Assembly: GCA_001970855.1 (NCBI GenBank)
Contig: LSSN01004293.1
Span: 1 to 10,687 of the forward strand
From: Smittium culicis
Taxonomy: Eukaryota > Kickxellomycota > Harpellomycetes > Harpellales > Legeriomycetaceae
Direction: 5' to 3'
Length of the DNA: 10,687 nucleotides
Shown: positions 1 through 7,860 of the stretch, one piece after another
How positions within the stretch are numbered: position 1 is the first letter of the stretch
Layout: each line of letters opens with the position of its first letter
Translations under genes and position numbers: made by a program
Notes under the pieces: generated by a model
Seen by the model: the letters and a program-made list of their open reading frames with translations, nothing else
The model's database searches: none
What the model was told of the DNA's origin: nothing

Positions 1-868
1 TTGACCCAGTCGAGTTTGTAGGTTTTGCTCGTTGGAGCCCGGCTTCGGTTTTTAGAATAAATTTTTTTGCAGCATTTGTATCCATATTAAAATCTCCGCA
101 AATAATATTTTTAGTAAATTTATTTTTAGCTCTAGTCATATAGTTAAAAATTTCATCTGACGCCTTTTTGCGTCTTGTGCTGTTGGACGGGAGGTGCACG
201 TTCATTATATGTATGCTAATTTTTTTTTTATTTTGCGTTGTTCCGTTAATAATTCCTGTCATCCAAGTGGGCGATGACTTGTACTCACTAATAGTGAGGC
301 CATACTTGTTTCTTACCGCTAATAGTAGCCCCGTCCCGCCTTTAGTAAGGTCAGATTTGGACTCTATAGTGGTGTATCCTGGCAATCTGTAGCGGAAGGT
401 TTTTTTATTTAAAAATGTTTCTTGCAGTGCAAGAATATCTGGCTTATTATTATTTAAAAAAATTTCCAGTTCTTCTTTTATGCTTTTTATACCTCTTATA
501 TTGTAGGTCATGATTTTTAGTGTGTTGTATTTTGGCATATTAGAGTTTTCGTTATTTCTGCCAATCATTTTCCAGATCGAAATTTTTTTTTTTTTTTCAC
601 GCCTAATTTTTGCGTGTAACGGTTTTTCGATTTTTTTAATTTCATCGTTCGTAAGCTTAATTTTTTTGTCGCTATTTGATTGGAGCTCGTGTCTCCAGAG
701 TCCATTTCGCTGTTTAATTTTCGTTACTTTAATACTGTTCTCGTCGAGTGATGAGTTCAGTACTATGTATTTTTTAACTGTGCTTTTTGATAGCTCCTGT
801 ACATTGAGTATCAAAAATTTATCTGTTTTTTTTTCGTTTTCTTTTATGTGACTTTTTGATTTTTTTGT
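1..868 (-). CDS. LINE ORF2 N-terminus, APE-type endonuclease (partial)
   Basis: A minus-strand frame is open for 289 codons from the TGA at 869-871 to the left edge. In-frame ATGs lie at 568, 538 and 511. Counted from the ATG at 538, the endonuclease signatures are in order: TYNIRG (11-16, metal/phosphate-binding Asn13), ILALQET (35-41, metal-binding Glu40), GGTGLLLA (67-74), NVHLPS (113-118) and ICGDFNMD (146-153, Asp149 and Asn151). This is the exonuclease-endonuclease-phosphatase fold that nicks target DNA to prime reverse transcription in LINEs. About 100 charged, lysine-rich residues precede it. An ATG at 870-872 overlaps the TGA and begins a short frame that enters this one only if one base is lost from the A9 run at 826-834, so the original start may lie there. 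The usual catalytic histidine would fall beyond the edge. Confidence 0.85.
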
Positions 869-905
869 TCATTTTTTATATTATCTGATTGATGAGTGAT
901 TTTGA

Positions 906-1904
906 TCACAGATCAGTGTCGGTGTCCACCCGAGAATGTGTCTCAGATGATCCTAATTCATCACCGTCATCTTTGATGGAGTCCATTTCGACCTCCGATT
1001 GGGTAAAATTATTTTTTATATACTCCTCATGGAATATAATATACTGTTCTTCAGTTATTTCGCCATTCCGTGCTTTTTGTGCCATTCTGTCAAGCTCAGT
1101 TGGCGGGCTGTATCCATCGGAGTCACTTGATCTCGGGGAGCTAGACAAATTCATAAATTTTTTGCTCGCTTTAAATTTAGGCGTTTCATCATCGCTTGAA
1201 ATAATTTTTTTGCTTTTATGTTTGCATTTTTTGAGTATCTCTGTGCTCAAATGTTCTGATTAGGTGTTATTTTCTACATAATTAGAGGCAATATTTTTCG
1301 GTTGCTCAGTATCAACCATAGTAACCAAGTAAGATGGAGGTCTTTTTAGTCCAACCGTACCTCTGCGTCGTACGGGCGGTGAGATATTATCTGATTCTAT
1401 AGTGTCAGTTACCGTAGATTCAGCATCTGGTGACTCATTGACCTTATCTTCAGCTTTAAACTCCGATGAATTTGCTTTAGCTGTTATATTTTCCTCTGAA
1501 GTAGTTATTTTTTTGCTAAATTTATTTTTTCTTCCTAATAATATCTCGCAGATAGATTTCCAGTGGCCCTCTTGATTGTAGTAGCTGAAAGCTTCCTTAC
1601 ATCCTCTGTAGAAGATGTTAATTCTTCCATGTTCATATTTTATGAAGCTTGGAATGATTGTCTCCAAGGCTTTTTTTTTAATTAAAATTTTGACTCCATA
1701 ATGGAGGAATTCGGTGTCAAGAACGATAGGAGAAGGATCAACTAAAAAGAATGATAAGAGTAAACCAAGTGTTACTTTTGCAGGCAAGAGGACGTATAAT
1801 TTATTAAAGTTAAGATTAAAATATAAAGCTAAAACTAAGACTAGAAAACAGAAGACAATTGTTGTTAGATGAAGAGACCAAAAACTAGGGAAATTTGGGG
1901 CTAT
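906..1904 (-). pseudogene. LINE element A ORF1, C-terminal part, broken
   Basis: One minus-strand frame runs from 1904 to the TGA at 906-908, broken only by a TAA at 1260-1262. Translation continues in the same frame on both sides (214 codons before, 117 after). The first part holds LDTEFLHYGVKILIKKK and a retroviral-type zinc knuckle in decay: S-Y-Y-N-Q-E-G-H-W-K-S-I-C fits C-x2-C-x4-H-x4-C except that the first two cysteines are Ser and Asn. The second part is acidic and Ser/Asp-rich and includes a PRSSDSDGYSPP stretch. ORF1 proteins of this sort bind element RNA. The residues before about 1810 (very hydrophobic) may not belong to the original protein. ORF2 starts about 35 bp beyond the last stop. 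Confidence 0.75.
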
Positions 1905-1906
1905 TT

Positions 1907-1934
1907 ATGTGTTTTGCGTCAGTGCAAAACACAT
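1907..1934. repeat. 11-bp perfect inverted repeat (hairpin)
   Basis: ATGTGTTTTGC and GCAAAACACAT face each other across a 6-base loop (GTCAGT). It sits exactly where the ORF1 C-terminal frame stops being open, between that frame and the 62-bp tandem repeats. It could be a structural RNA element or a scar of the insertion. No function can be assigned. Confidence 0.7.
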
Positions 1935-1999
1935 GTAAAATATAGGAATGATTCAGGCCATAATAAAATTATAGTGTGGAATAAGTGCTAACAAGGAAA

Positions 2000-2145
2000 A
2001 ATCCGCAGCAAAAGCGTTGGGGATATTTGTATAAACCGGTGGTTATGTTACTGGCTGGAATAATCCGCAGCAAAAGCGTTGGGGATATTTTTATGGATCA
2101 GTGGTTATATTACTGGTTGGAATAAATACTCAGCAAAAGCCGAGG
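2000..2145. repeat. 62-bp tandem repeat, about 2.3 copies
   Basis: Unit 1 (2000-2061) and unit 2 (2062-2123) both begin AATCCGCAGCAAAAGCGTTG and end TGGAAT, with few differences. A third, shorter and diverged copy follows (CAGCAAAAGCCGAGGC near 2131-2146). A trace of the unit end (TGGAATAA, near 1977) may mark another partial copy on the left. The repeats separate the N- and C-terminal halves of the decayed ORF1. Spacers are absent, so this is not a CRISPR array. Confidence 0.85.
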
Positions 2146-2149
2146 CAAA

Positions 2150-2771
2150 ACTACCCAATCATGACATTCGGTGAGCCCTTTTCTGCACAGGGCGCTGATA
2201 TCAATAATTTCTGATATCGGCTCAAGTGTGTCCTTTAATAAATTCAGTTGAGTGAGTATATCAACATCTCCAAGGTTTGGGATGTTGACGACAGTGATAT
2301 CCTCCTCTTATTTTTCGGTCTGGTACATCTCAATTTCCTTGAGATTGTGCGAGAAAGTTTTTTGCATAACATTTTGTGCATCGTCTTTTTTGCTAAATAT
2401 AAATTATGTTAGCTAGCTAGATGTTTATCCTTTGTAATGTAGATGTAACCATCTAGATCGTGGGTGAGTTTATAGAGAGCATTCATATGGTCTCCTTGAA
2501 ACTGCGTCCAGGGAATTCCAATTTTGCGATCTGAGCCATTTTGGCACAGTCGTTTTAGGCTGGTTTTCTTTCCGCCATATAGCAGGTGTTTGACTGAAAC
2601 ATCTCTAAACTGGCTCATATCAATTTTTTGATCGTATCTGAAAATATATTTGATCTTTTTTGGTTCATTTTTTTTTATAATGATGAGCTTGGGGGTTCAA
2701 TGAGGGAGATATCCCTTCAGGACATCGCTAAACGTGTTTCTAGCACGTTTAATAGGATTTTCGTTTGCCAT
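2150..2771 (-). pseudogene. LINE element A ORF1, N-terminal part, broken
   Basis: From the ATG at 2769-2771 the minus strand reads MANENPIKRARNTFSDVLKG, meets a TGA, then continues in the same frame to the TAA at 2409-2411. That stretch includes LLYGGKKTSLKRLCQ, IPWTQFQGDHMNALYKLTHD and LDGYIYIT. Beyond that stop the protein resumes in another frame from about 2390 to 2150 (FSHNLKEIEMYQTEK, a TAA, then VVNIPNLGDVDILTQLN and KGLTECHDWVVLP). So the gene carries two nonsense codons and at least one frameshift. I recognise no named domain here. It is assigned to ORF1 by position ahead of the zinc-knuckle part and by its first codons, which resemble those at 10638. Confidence 0.75.
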
Positions 2772-2872
2772 AGTGGTAGATAAAGTTTTTTTATTGTGCA
2801 TTGCTTATTTTTTTTGTATTTTTTTTATATAGGATTTTTTATGTGTCGCAAATTAGTCGAAAAAAATTTTTT
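2772..2872 (-). promoter_or_regulatory. 5' leader of LINE element A
   Basis: This A-rich stretch lies directly ahead of the ORF1 start on the minus strand. It contains TTTCGACTAATTTGCGACA (2844-2862 reversed), which occurs perfectly again at 10546-10564 on the plus strand. After the 19-mer both copies continue with A-runs broken by CCTA and AAGCAA-type words down to the ATG (73-74 bp further on). LINE promoters are internal, so this is the likely 5' UTR/promoter region. No box motif is assigned. Confidence 0.65.
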
Positions 2873-2966
2873 TTTCTCAGAGAGTTTATTAAATATAATT
2901 TAAAAGTATACTAAACGCTATCAAAAAATATTTAAAAAGTTAAAAATATATTATAAAAGTAATTTT
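2873..2966. other. AT-rich junction between elements A and B
   Basis: Almost pure A/T with no coding signal. It follows the last stop of element B ORF2 (2967) on the minus strand and runs into the leader of element A, so it is most simply the 3' UTR or tail of B, or what remains of it. No clear poly(A) tail or target-site duplication could be picked out. Confidence 0.45.
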
Positions 2967-3037
2967 TCAACCGACCCCCCTCCGCCGCTCTAGAAGCTCC
3001 ATACCCACTGGGAATTGGTTCAAGGGGGCTGGTGAAT

Positions 3038-3061
3038 CACTTATACTCTGCAGTATAAGTG
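3038..3061. repeat. 10-bp perfect inverted repeat in element B C-terminus
   Basis: CACTTATACT and AGTATAAGTG pair perfectly across CTGC. It lies in the last coding part of element B, about 90 bp from the final stop. A second stem-loop (GCCAGC / GCTGGC around CCGAA) is at 3126-3142. Confidence 0.75.
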
Positions 3062-3125
3062 TTCTGGGCACGCGGATGCCGTTCAAAAATTTGGCTGTTT
3101 CCAGCTCAAAATTTTGATCGGCTGT

Positions 3126-3142
3126 GCCAGCCCGAAGCTGGC
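3126..3142. repeat. Small GC-rich stem-loop in element B
   Basis: GCCAGC and GCTGGC form a 6-bp perfect stem around CCGAA. It lies inside the decayed C-terminal coding region of element B, close to the frameshift around 3150. It could be part of RNA structure near the element's 3' end, or chance. Confidence 0.45.
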
Positions 3143-4535
3143 TCAAAGATTGTTTAGACCCCTCCCCCAAGGAGTTTTCCAACTAGCTCCAACCGGGCTT
3201 CGTTGAGATTCGAAAGAAAATTTTTTTCGTCAAAGCGGATCGGCGTCGGTATGAACCGGCCGATCGTCGTTGTTCGGTGATTTCGTCACCGGCTGCAGCT
3301 CAGGAGTATGTGTTCGACCGTCTCAGGCACACGCAAGTTGCAGCAGGGGCAAAAATTTTTGAATTTTTGGTCGACGATTTTCATGTTCGACAGGCGCTGG
3401 GCGGTCCGGAATGTGCCCATACGCATTTTCCCAATGTCCTGAAGGCCCAGCTTTATGTCCGGATACATAGCTTGAAGGTCAACCCAAATGCCTTTTTTGC
3501 CGATTTTTCGGTCCACCGTCCACCGGTGGATGACGGACCGGTTATTTCGTCGTTTTCGGTCGACAATCGTGGTGATAGTCTGACCGTTTGAATCTTGAGA
3601 GCAAATTTTTTTGGTCAACCGGGCGCTCCCAGTCACCCAGATGGCCATCCGGGCCTTCATCGGTGCCTTGATGAGGTCGGCGATCCATGTTTTTCAGGTC
3701 GGCCACTTATGGTATGCACGTCACGGGCTGTGCTGGTGCGCATGAACACTGAGGTTATGCCCAGTTCGTTCCTGATGCGCTCCATGGCCGCTGATTTTGC
3801 GACGTTGGCAACCATTCGGATCACCATGTCGATTTCCATCTGTATGGGCTTGCATCTGGCTTCGCTCATGCCAAATGTCTCCCCACCGTAACATCCAATC
3901 GGCATCAGTAACGAATTGATGAACTTTATTTTTAGTGCTGTGAGCACATCAGACCGTCTCAGGAAGCTGTATGCAGCTTATACAGCCTTCCTGACCTTAT
4001 TCTTGTTGTTCTTGATGGTCCCAGATACATCCCACTTGCTATTCATAATATAGCCCAAGTAGGCGCACTGGTCGGTGGAGTCGACTCTTTGGCCCAGCAG
4101 GGTCATATCAGTAGTCAACTCCCCGCTTATCGTCATTATCCCGCACTTGGAGGCATTCACAGCCATTTCCCAAGTGTCCGACCATTCGGTTATGGTGTTC
4201 AGTGCGACTTGTAGCTCGGCTGATGATTCGGCCAATAGCACGGCATTGTCGGCAAACAGTAGTCCAGGTATGCGCGAGATGAGCCCAGGCACCCGCACAC
4301 CTCGTACGCCCTTGAATATATCGTTGATGAAAAAATCAAAGAGTATCGGCGAGGCTGGGCACCCTCGCCGCACTCCACAGAGATATTCAATGGGGTTGGA
4401 AACTTCATTTCCAACTCTAACCGCGATTTTCGGAGCATCATACATACCTTTTATCATACTGAGGATTTTATCCCCAATGCCCACTTATCGCGGATTATGC
4501 AGTAGGGCCATGTGGGGGACCTGGTCGTATGCCTT

Positions 4536-4560
4536 GATATAGCCGATATAGCCGATATAG
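4536..4560. repeat. 9-bp tandem duplication in RT motif A
   Basis: GATATAGCC occurs twice in full and once in part (period 9). On the minus strand it gives YIGYIGYIKAYD, an in-frame gain of three residues right at motif A of the reverse transcriptase, where the family has an aspartate two residues before the K-A-[FY]-D part. Confidence 0.85.
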
Positions 4561-5209
4561 CACAGCAATTTTTCCTTGTTCTCGATTTTTCGTTTGCGGA
4601 TTATTTCGTATATAGTGGTCTCTTGCCCCGCACACTCTTCGAAACTTCTAAACCCTGCTCGCTCTTCCGCCTATATTCGGTATTTTGCGTCGATTATTCT
4701 GAGTTTGGCGGCCACAATTTTTTGGACACCATTTTGGCCAGTATTGGAATCAGTTATATCCCTCAGTAGTTATCGGAGTCCTTCAGCTCACCTTTTTTTA
4801 GGTACCGAGACCACCACAGAAGTTTCTAGATACTGGGGTGTGCCTCCAATGTCATACATAATATTGATGAATTTATGAATAATTTTACTAGTGCAGGTGT
4901 ATTTTATGATTCGGCAACCGTTAGTTCCCATATTTCAGATGTGACACTATCAGCTCCAAAAGCCTTGTGTTTTGATGTATTACGAAGTGCGTTAGTGATA
5001 TCAGACCATACTATGTAGCTATCACAATCTATGTAATAGTCAAACTCGCAAGAAATAAGACTATTCCACTTATCGGCAGAGCGGCTATTCCTAGTTGTGT
5101 ATTTGTCTAGTTTGACAAAATGCCTTTTCCATATTAATTCGTTTTCTTTTTTTTAGTAGTTATAATTTTATTTTTATCGTACACTGGGACATCGTCGATG
5201 CTTTGGATT

Positions 5210-5420
5210 GTAAATCGGTAAATTATTCGACCAATAGCATGGCATCTTCAGTAAAAACCAGTCCTGGTATGCGTGAGGCGAGCACTTAGTATCAGTGATA
5301 ACCCTCTGTAGTTATCAGGGTCATTCTTATCACATTTTTAAGTAATGAGTCTACCACTGAAGTTTCTGGACACTGGGGAATATCATCAGTGCCATACGAT
5401 AAATTCATAAATTTTTATAT
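5210..5420 (-). pseudogene. LINE RT fragment C, internally deleted
   Basis: On the minus strand 5420-5290 reads as RT motif 2 (PQCPETSVVDS, then DPDNYRG after a shift). This runs straight into a motif C region (ASRIPGLVF-TEDAMLLVE) at about 5285-5215. The two parts match element B at about 4870-4755 and 4285-4205, so roughly 500 bp carrying motifs A and B is missing. The key box is FTED in place of FADD. It contains several stops. It is a second copy of the B family placed upstream of B, left by tandem insertion or rearrangement. Confidence 0.75.
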
Positions 5421-5916
5421 TAGCTTGGTTACTGGTGATATAGGTGATGGCTCGACCATCACCATTTTGTCTTGACCAAGAGTATAGATATTTTTATGTA
5501 TATTTTACATTTAACACAGTACGATTTTAAATTCAAGTAATTTAGTTATTCTAAATATACGCACTCTATACAAATAAATACCAATTAGGAATCAATATAG
5601 GAAATAAAAGCTAATTTTATTATAAAATTTTATTTGAATAGCATCTCTAACGCTTTAGTTTATACAGCTTGCGCATTTTTTTGCATTAGCCCTGCCACAG
5701 AATAATCAAAATTTCTAGTTCGAATCACTTTTAAATTCCTCATGATCAGCTGCAAGCTCGACTAAAACGTATAGCTCACAGTATATACTAAGATTATAAG
5801 CTGATAATAAACACAAATAACTAAAGTTTATACTAAAGCCAGTGAAAGGATATATTTTGATATCATTATTTATTTATAATAAAGAAAAGAATGGATTTTA
5901 CATTAACTTGTGAAAA
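5421..5916. other. Intergenic AT-rich spacer
   Basis: There is no reading frame or RNA gene I can support. The left end up to about 5470 may still be element C debris. The right end is the 3' flank of the MAPEG gene. An AGTTCGAATCA word at 5717-5727 resembles a tRNA B box but has no tRNA around it. Confidence 0.5.
5869..5874 (-). terminator. Poly(A) signal of the MAPEG gene
   Basis: TTTATT on the plus strand is AATAAA on the minus strand, about 43 bp past the stop codon, within an AT-rich stretch (AATAAATAATG reversed). Its position fits a 3'-end processing signal. It is a common word in DNA this AT-rich. Confidence 0.5.
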
Positions 5917-6360
5917 TTAAGCGCTTTTTAGGGTATTGTAGATACCAACAAAGCTCGAACCGACATTGAACAGAATAGCAAGTATAGTTATCATAGCGCC
6001 TGTCATTCTTCCTTTTGGACCGTGTGATTTGTACCCATAGGCATAAATAAATCTGCCTATAATGTAAACTTCACCGGCGATTGCGGATTGAATTGGATTG
6101 AAGAGACCATTGACAAGGACGGAAAGGATTGCTAGGGGAAGCTGCTCGACGTAGTTTTGATGAACGCGCATAATGTTGTTGAACTCAGCCCACTCTTTGT
6201 CTGATAGCTTTGCAGAAAATCTCCCGCTTCCCATATCTGGGTAATCGACCTTGTACTTCTTGCGCGCATCATAAACAGAATGGCCAGCTGCAAAGCACTG
6301 TAGGCCCATAACTGTGGCGGCTAATAAGTTCCAGGCATATCCGTTTCCAATAGAGATCAT
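5917..6360 (-). CDS. MAPEG-family membrane protein, MGST3-like
   Basis: This is a 147-residue intronless protein of the usual MGST3 length. It is a small integral membrane enzyme family of the ER and related membranes that conjugates glutathione to hydrophobic substrates and reduces lipid hydroperoxides. The family core is clear: F60-N61, then R65-x-H67-Q68-N69-x2-E72-x2-P75, followed by the second signature G102-R103-x2-Y106-A107-x-G109-Y110 and P115...R118. Hydrophobic segments near 8-27, 73-90, 95-110 and 120-143 fit the four-helix fold. The ATG at 6360 is the first and gives a normal N-terminus. An in-frame cytoplasmic loop (KLSDKEWAEF) precedes the HQN motif, as in MGST3. The gene is richer in G+C than its flanks, with a TATA box upstream and a poly(A) signal downstream. 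Activity is inferred from the family; no residue is obviously missing. Confidence 0.93.
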   Translation of the reverse strand: MISIGNGYAWNLLAATVMGLQCFAAGHSVYDARKKYKVDYPDMGSGRFSAKLSDKEWAEFNNIMRVHQNYVEQLPLAILSVLVNGLFNPIQSAIAGEVYIIGRFIYAYGYKSHGPKGRMTGAMITILAILFNVGSSFVGIYNTLKSA

Positions 6361-6522
6361 TTTTTATTTTATTATTAATTTAGTAAAGTTATGAAAGGGA
6401 TTGGTATTTGTGTGTTGATTTTACAACTCAACAAAGTATTTATTTATTTTTGGTGTAAATGGCAAAGAGGATGAATAATTTTATCTTAATGAAGTATTCA
6501 ATTGTACCCAGTCCGTTGGGTG

Positions 6523-6530
6523 TATTTATA
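6523..6530 (-). promoter_or_regulatory. TATA box of the MAPEG gene
   Basis: TATAAATA on the minus strand, 163 bp upstream of the ATG at 6360. The sequence just downstream is CCCAACGGACTGGG, a weak inverted repeat (CCCA-N6-TGGG, 6507-6520). The same octamer precedes the aldo-keto reductase gene at a similar distance. Confidence 0.55.
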
Positions 6531-7642
6531 CTTTATTGTTTAATTTGATTTCTGCAATAATATTAAAGTTATTGAGAGCTCAGCTACTGTAGTTGCTATT
6601 ACTTTTGTTTGGTGAGTAGTTTGTGGGATAATGAAATACATTTTTTCCGATTTATGGCTGTATCAAATAGTGTTGTTTGCACTTTAATTTAAAAGCCATT
6701 GATATTACTGCCTAGAATATCTCTAGTTTTATACTAAGCCTCATTTGTTGGCATCTTACATTTTATAAGCAATTATTATTAATTTATCTATGCCTAGCAA
6801 TTGTTAGCCCTTTATGTTTCAGCGATCTATAAAAATATTAAATTATTAATACGTTCATGATTTAAAAGCGAGTTAATTATTTGCTGCTAATCTTCCGCAC
6901 GCCAATGATTATGTGAGTCTCGAAGCTATATTATTTTTATTGAAGGCGGTTGGCTATATGGGCGATTCTTCATGAAGGAATTATTTTATAGCGTAAAGTG
7001 TTACAGCGTAAAAAATCACAAAAAAAATTAATGACCAATGAGCGACACCATTTCTTTTTTTAGAAAATGTAAGCTTCAAAACTTTACGAAATAATCGAAA
7101 AATCGAATTACCATTTAAATTTCTCAAATAGTATTAAGATCGATGAATAATCAAGCCAGTAGAATTAGCCACAACAAATTGCATTCTTCATTCAAAATCT
7201 ATCATATTTGGTAGTTCAGAATCAGTCCGCTGCCAAGAAAAGGATTTATGCATATCTTACGATACTCGCTATTTGCAGCAGAATTAAATTGAATTGAACT
7301 GTGAACCAGCGACACATTATATAGCCAATAGGCACTACTGATCTTGGCTTTTTGTTGTTTTACATAATTCTTTTGTAATTGCAAATTCTTCTTGCTCATG
7401 CCATCGATCATTTCTTATCACTCATATCGAGGATTCTGAATACTGAAATCACATTTAGGCATAAAGAGTTATAGTGAATAAAATTCTATGCTAAACCATC
7501 CCTTGATGAACACAAGATTCTTTTTTTTTTTATACAAAATAATATTTCCAGAACGAAACGATTAAATATAAAAATAGAAATACCTTTCCAGTTCAGTCAA
7601 TTTTAATACTATTTTTGAATTTTTAAGTCAGTTAATTTCAAG
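6531..7642. other. Gene-poor AT-rich interval
   Basis: No protein or RNA gene is supported. There are only short ORFs such as the 69-codon minus frame 7202-7411 (lysine/glutamine-rich start, no recognised domain). A 10-bp palindrome CTTCATGAAG is at 6968-6977. It may hold regulatory sequence for the MAPEG gene at its left end. Confidence 0.5.
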
Positions 7643-7714
7643 CTGCAATAAAGTGCTTTCTTCGATCAGAATCTCCAATGTGAGATTCAGAACGAAAAAA
7701 GCGCTTTATAGCAG
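7643..7714. repeat. Long foldback: 33-bp stem, 6-base loop
   Basis: Arm 7643-7675 and arm 7682-7714 are inverted copies with 28 of 33 positions pairing and no gaps, around the loop CAATGT. The inner end GAATCTC/GAGATTC is perfect, and the outer end (CTGC/GCAG) extends weakly into the flanks. The five mismatches include two that become G-U pairs in RNA of one strand. It could be a foldback transposon (MITE) remnant or a hairpin RNA precursor. No terminal duplication or promoter was found. Confidence 0.85.
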
Positions 7715-7860
7715 TTTAATTTTATTGGCTTGGGTATTCGGTTGATTTGAATATTATTGGAGAAATTGAAAAGTTTTTGATTCTTCTGTTCAAATATTTA
7801 ATTTTGAAATTTTTATTTGGTAAAAAAGAGCACTGATTTTACTCATTGGTTAAAATTATT

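Larger units (their letters stand above)
1..2872 (-). mobile_element. Non-LTR retrotransposon, element A (5' part)
   Basis: Reading leftward from about 2872, the minus strand carries an A-rich leader, an ORF1-like gag region with a zinc-knuckle remnant, and an ORF2 that opens with an apurinic-type endonuclease. This is the standard order of an APE-type LINE. The left window edge cuts it inside the endonuclease, so the reverse transcriptase and 3' end are not visible. ORF1 carries at least three stops, a frameshift and an insertion of 62-bp repeats, so this copy is dead for autonomous movement, although the endonuclease frame is intact as far as seen. The leader and first ORF1 codons match the right end of the window in inverted orientation. 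Confidence 0.85.
2873..5210 (-). mobile_element. Degenerate non-LTR retrotransposon, element B
   Basis: This is a 5'-truncated LINE of a different family from A, oriented leftward. It is visibly richer in G+C between about 2960 and 4600 than everything around it. It keeps the ORF2 region from the endonuclease-RT linker to the C-terminus, then an AT-rich tail. Many stops and frameshifts show an old, inactive copy. Its upstream end abuts fragment C near 5210, and its downstream end abuts the leader of element A. Confidence 0.85.
2967..5210 (-). pseudogene. LINE reverse transcriptase (ORF2) pseudogene, element B
   Basis: Read leftward: a linker (VPVYDKNKIIT, about 5200-5155); a frameshift in the T8 run at 5147-5154; an open stretch 5152-4907 ending in motif 1 (KHKAFGADSVTSEIW); then motif 2 (VPKKGELKDSDNY, 4815-4770), motif A (YIKAYDQVPH, 4550-4515), motif B (GVRRGCPASPILF) and motif C (LLFADNAVLL, near 4255-4225). 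After these come thumb-like residues (WEMAVNASKCGIM, YLGYIMN), an in-frame TAA at 3978-3980, more sequence to about 3720, a frameshift, and a C-terminal zinc finger CPCC-x10-H-x4-C near 3310-3350. The catalytic aspartates are damaged: motif A Asp is Gly, and motif C FADD is FADN. After a TGA just beyond the finger and one more frameshift near 3150, the frame 3182-2967 probably supplies the last residues. The enzyme would have copied element RNA at the nicked target. Confidence 0.88.

Noticed and set aside
168..1263. Plus-strand ORFs of 74-124 codons
   Set aside because: They are antisense to the element A ORF1/ORF2 frames, are low-complexity Phe/Leu/Ser-rich, and have no family motifs.
2000..2145. 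CRISPR-like repeats
   Set aside because: The units are directly adjacent without unique spacers, and the setting is eukaryotic.
2409..2618. Stand-alone 69-residue gene
   Set aside because: It is the middle of the broken ORF1, continuous in frame with the upstream ATG at 2771 across a TGA.
3277..4878. Plus-strand ORFs of 85-155 codons and the minus 80-codon frame at 4199-4441
   Set aside because: They are shadows of the reverse transcriptase pseudogene, which carries the recognisable motifs in the other frames.
5717..5727. tRNA B-box-like AGTTCGAATCA
   Set aside because: No A box and no cloverleaf arms can be formed around it.
6966..6981. Heat-shock-element-like TTC/GAA palindrome
   Set aside because: Only two adjacent units are well formed, and it is over 600 bp from the nearest gene start.
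7202..7411. 69-residue minus-strand ORF
   Set aside because: It starts with ATG but shows no domain, promoter or unusual composition. It is compatible with chance in AT-rich DNA.
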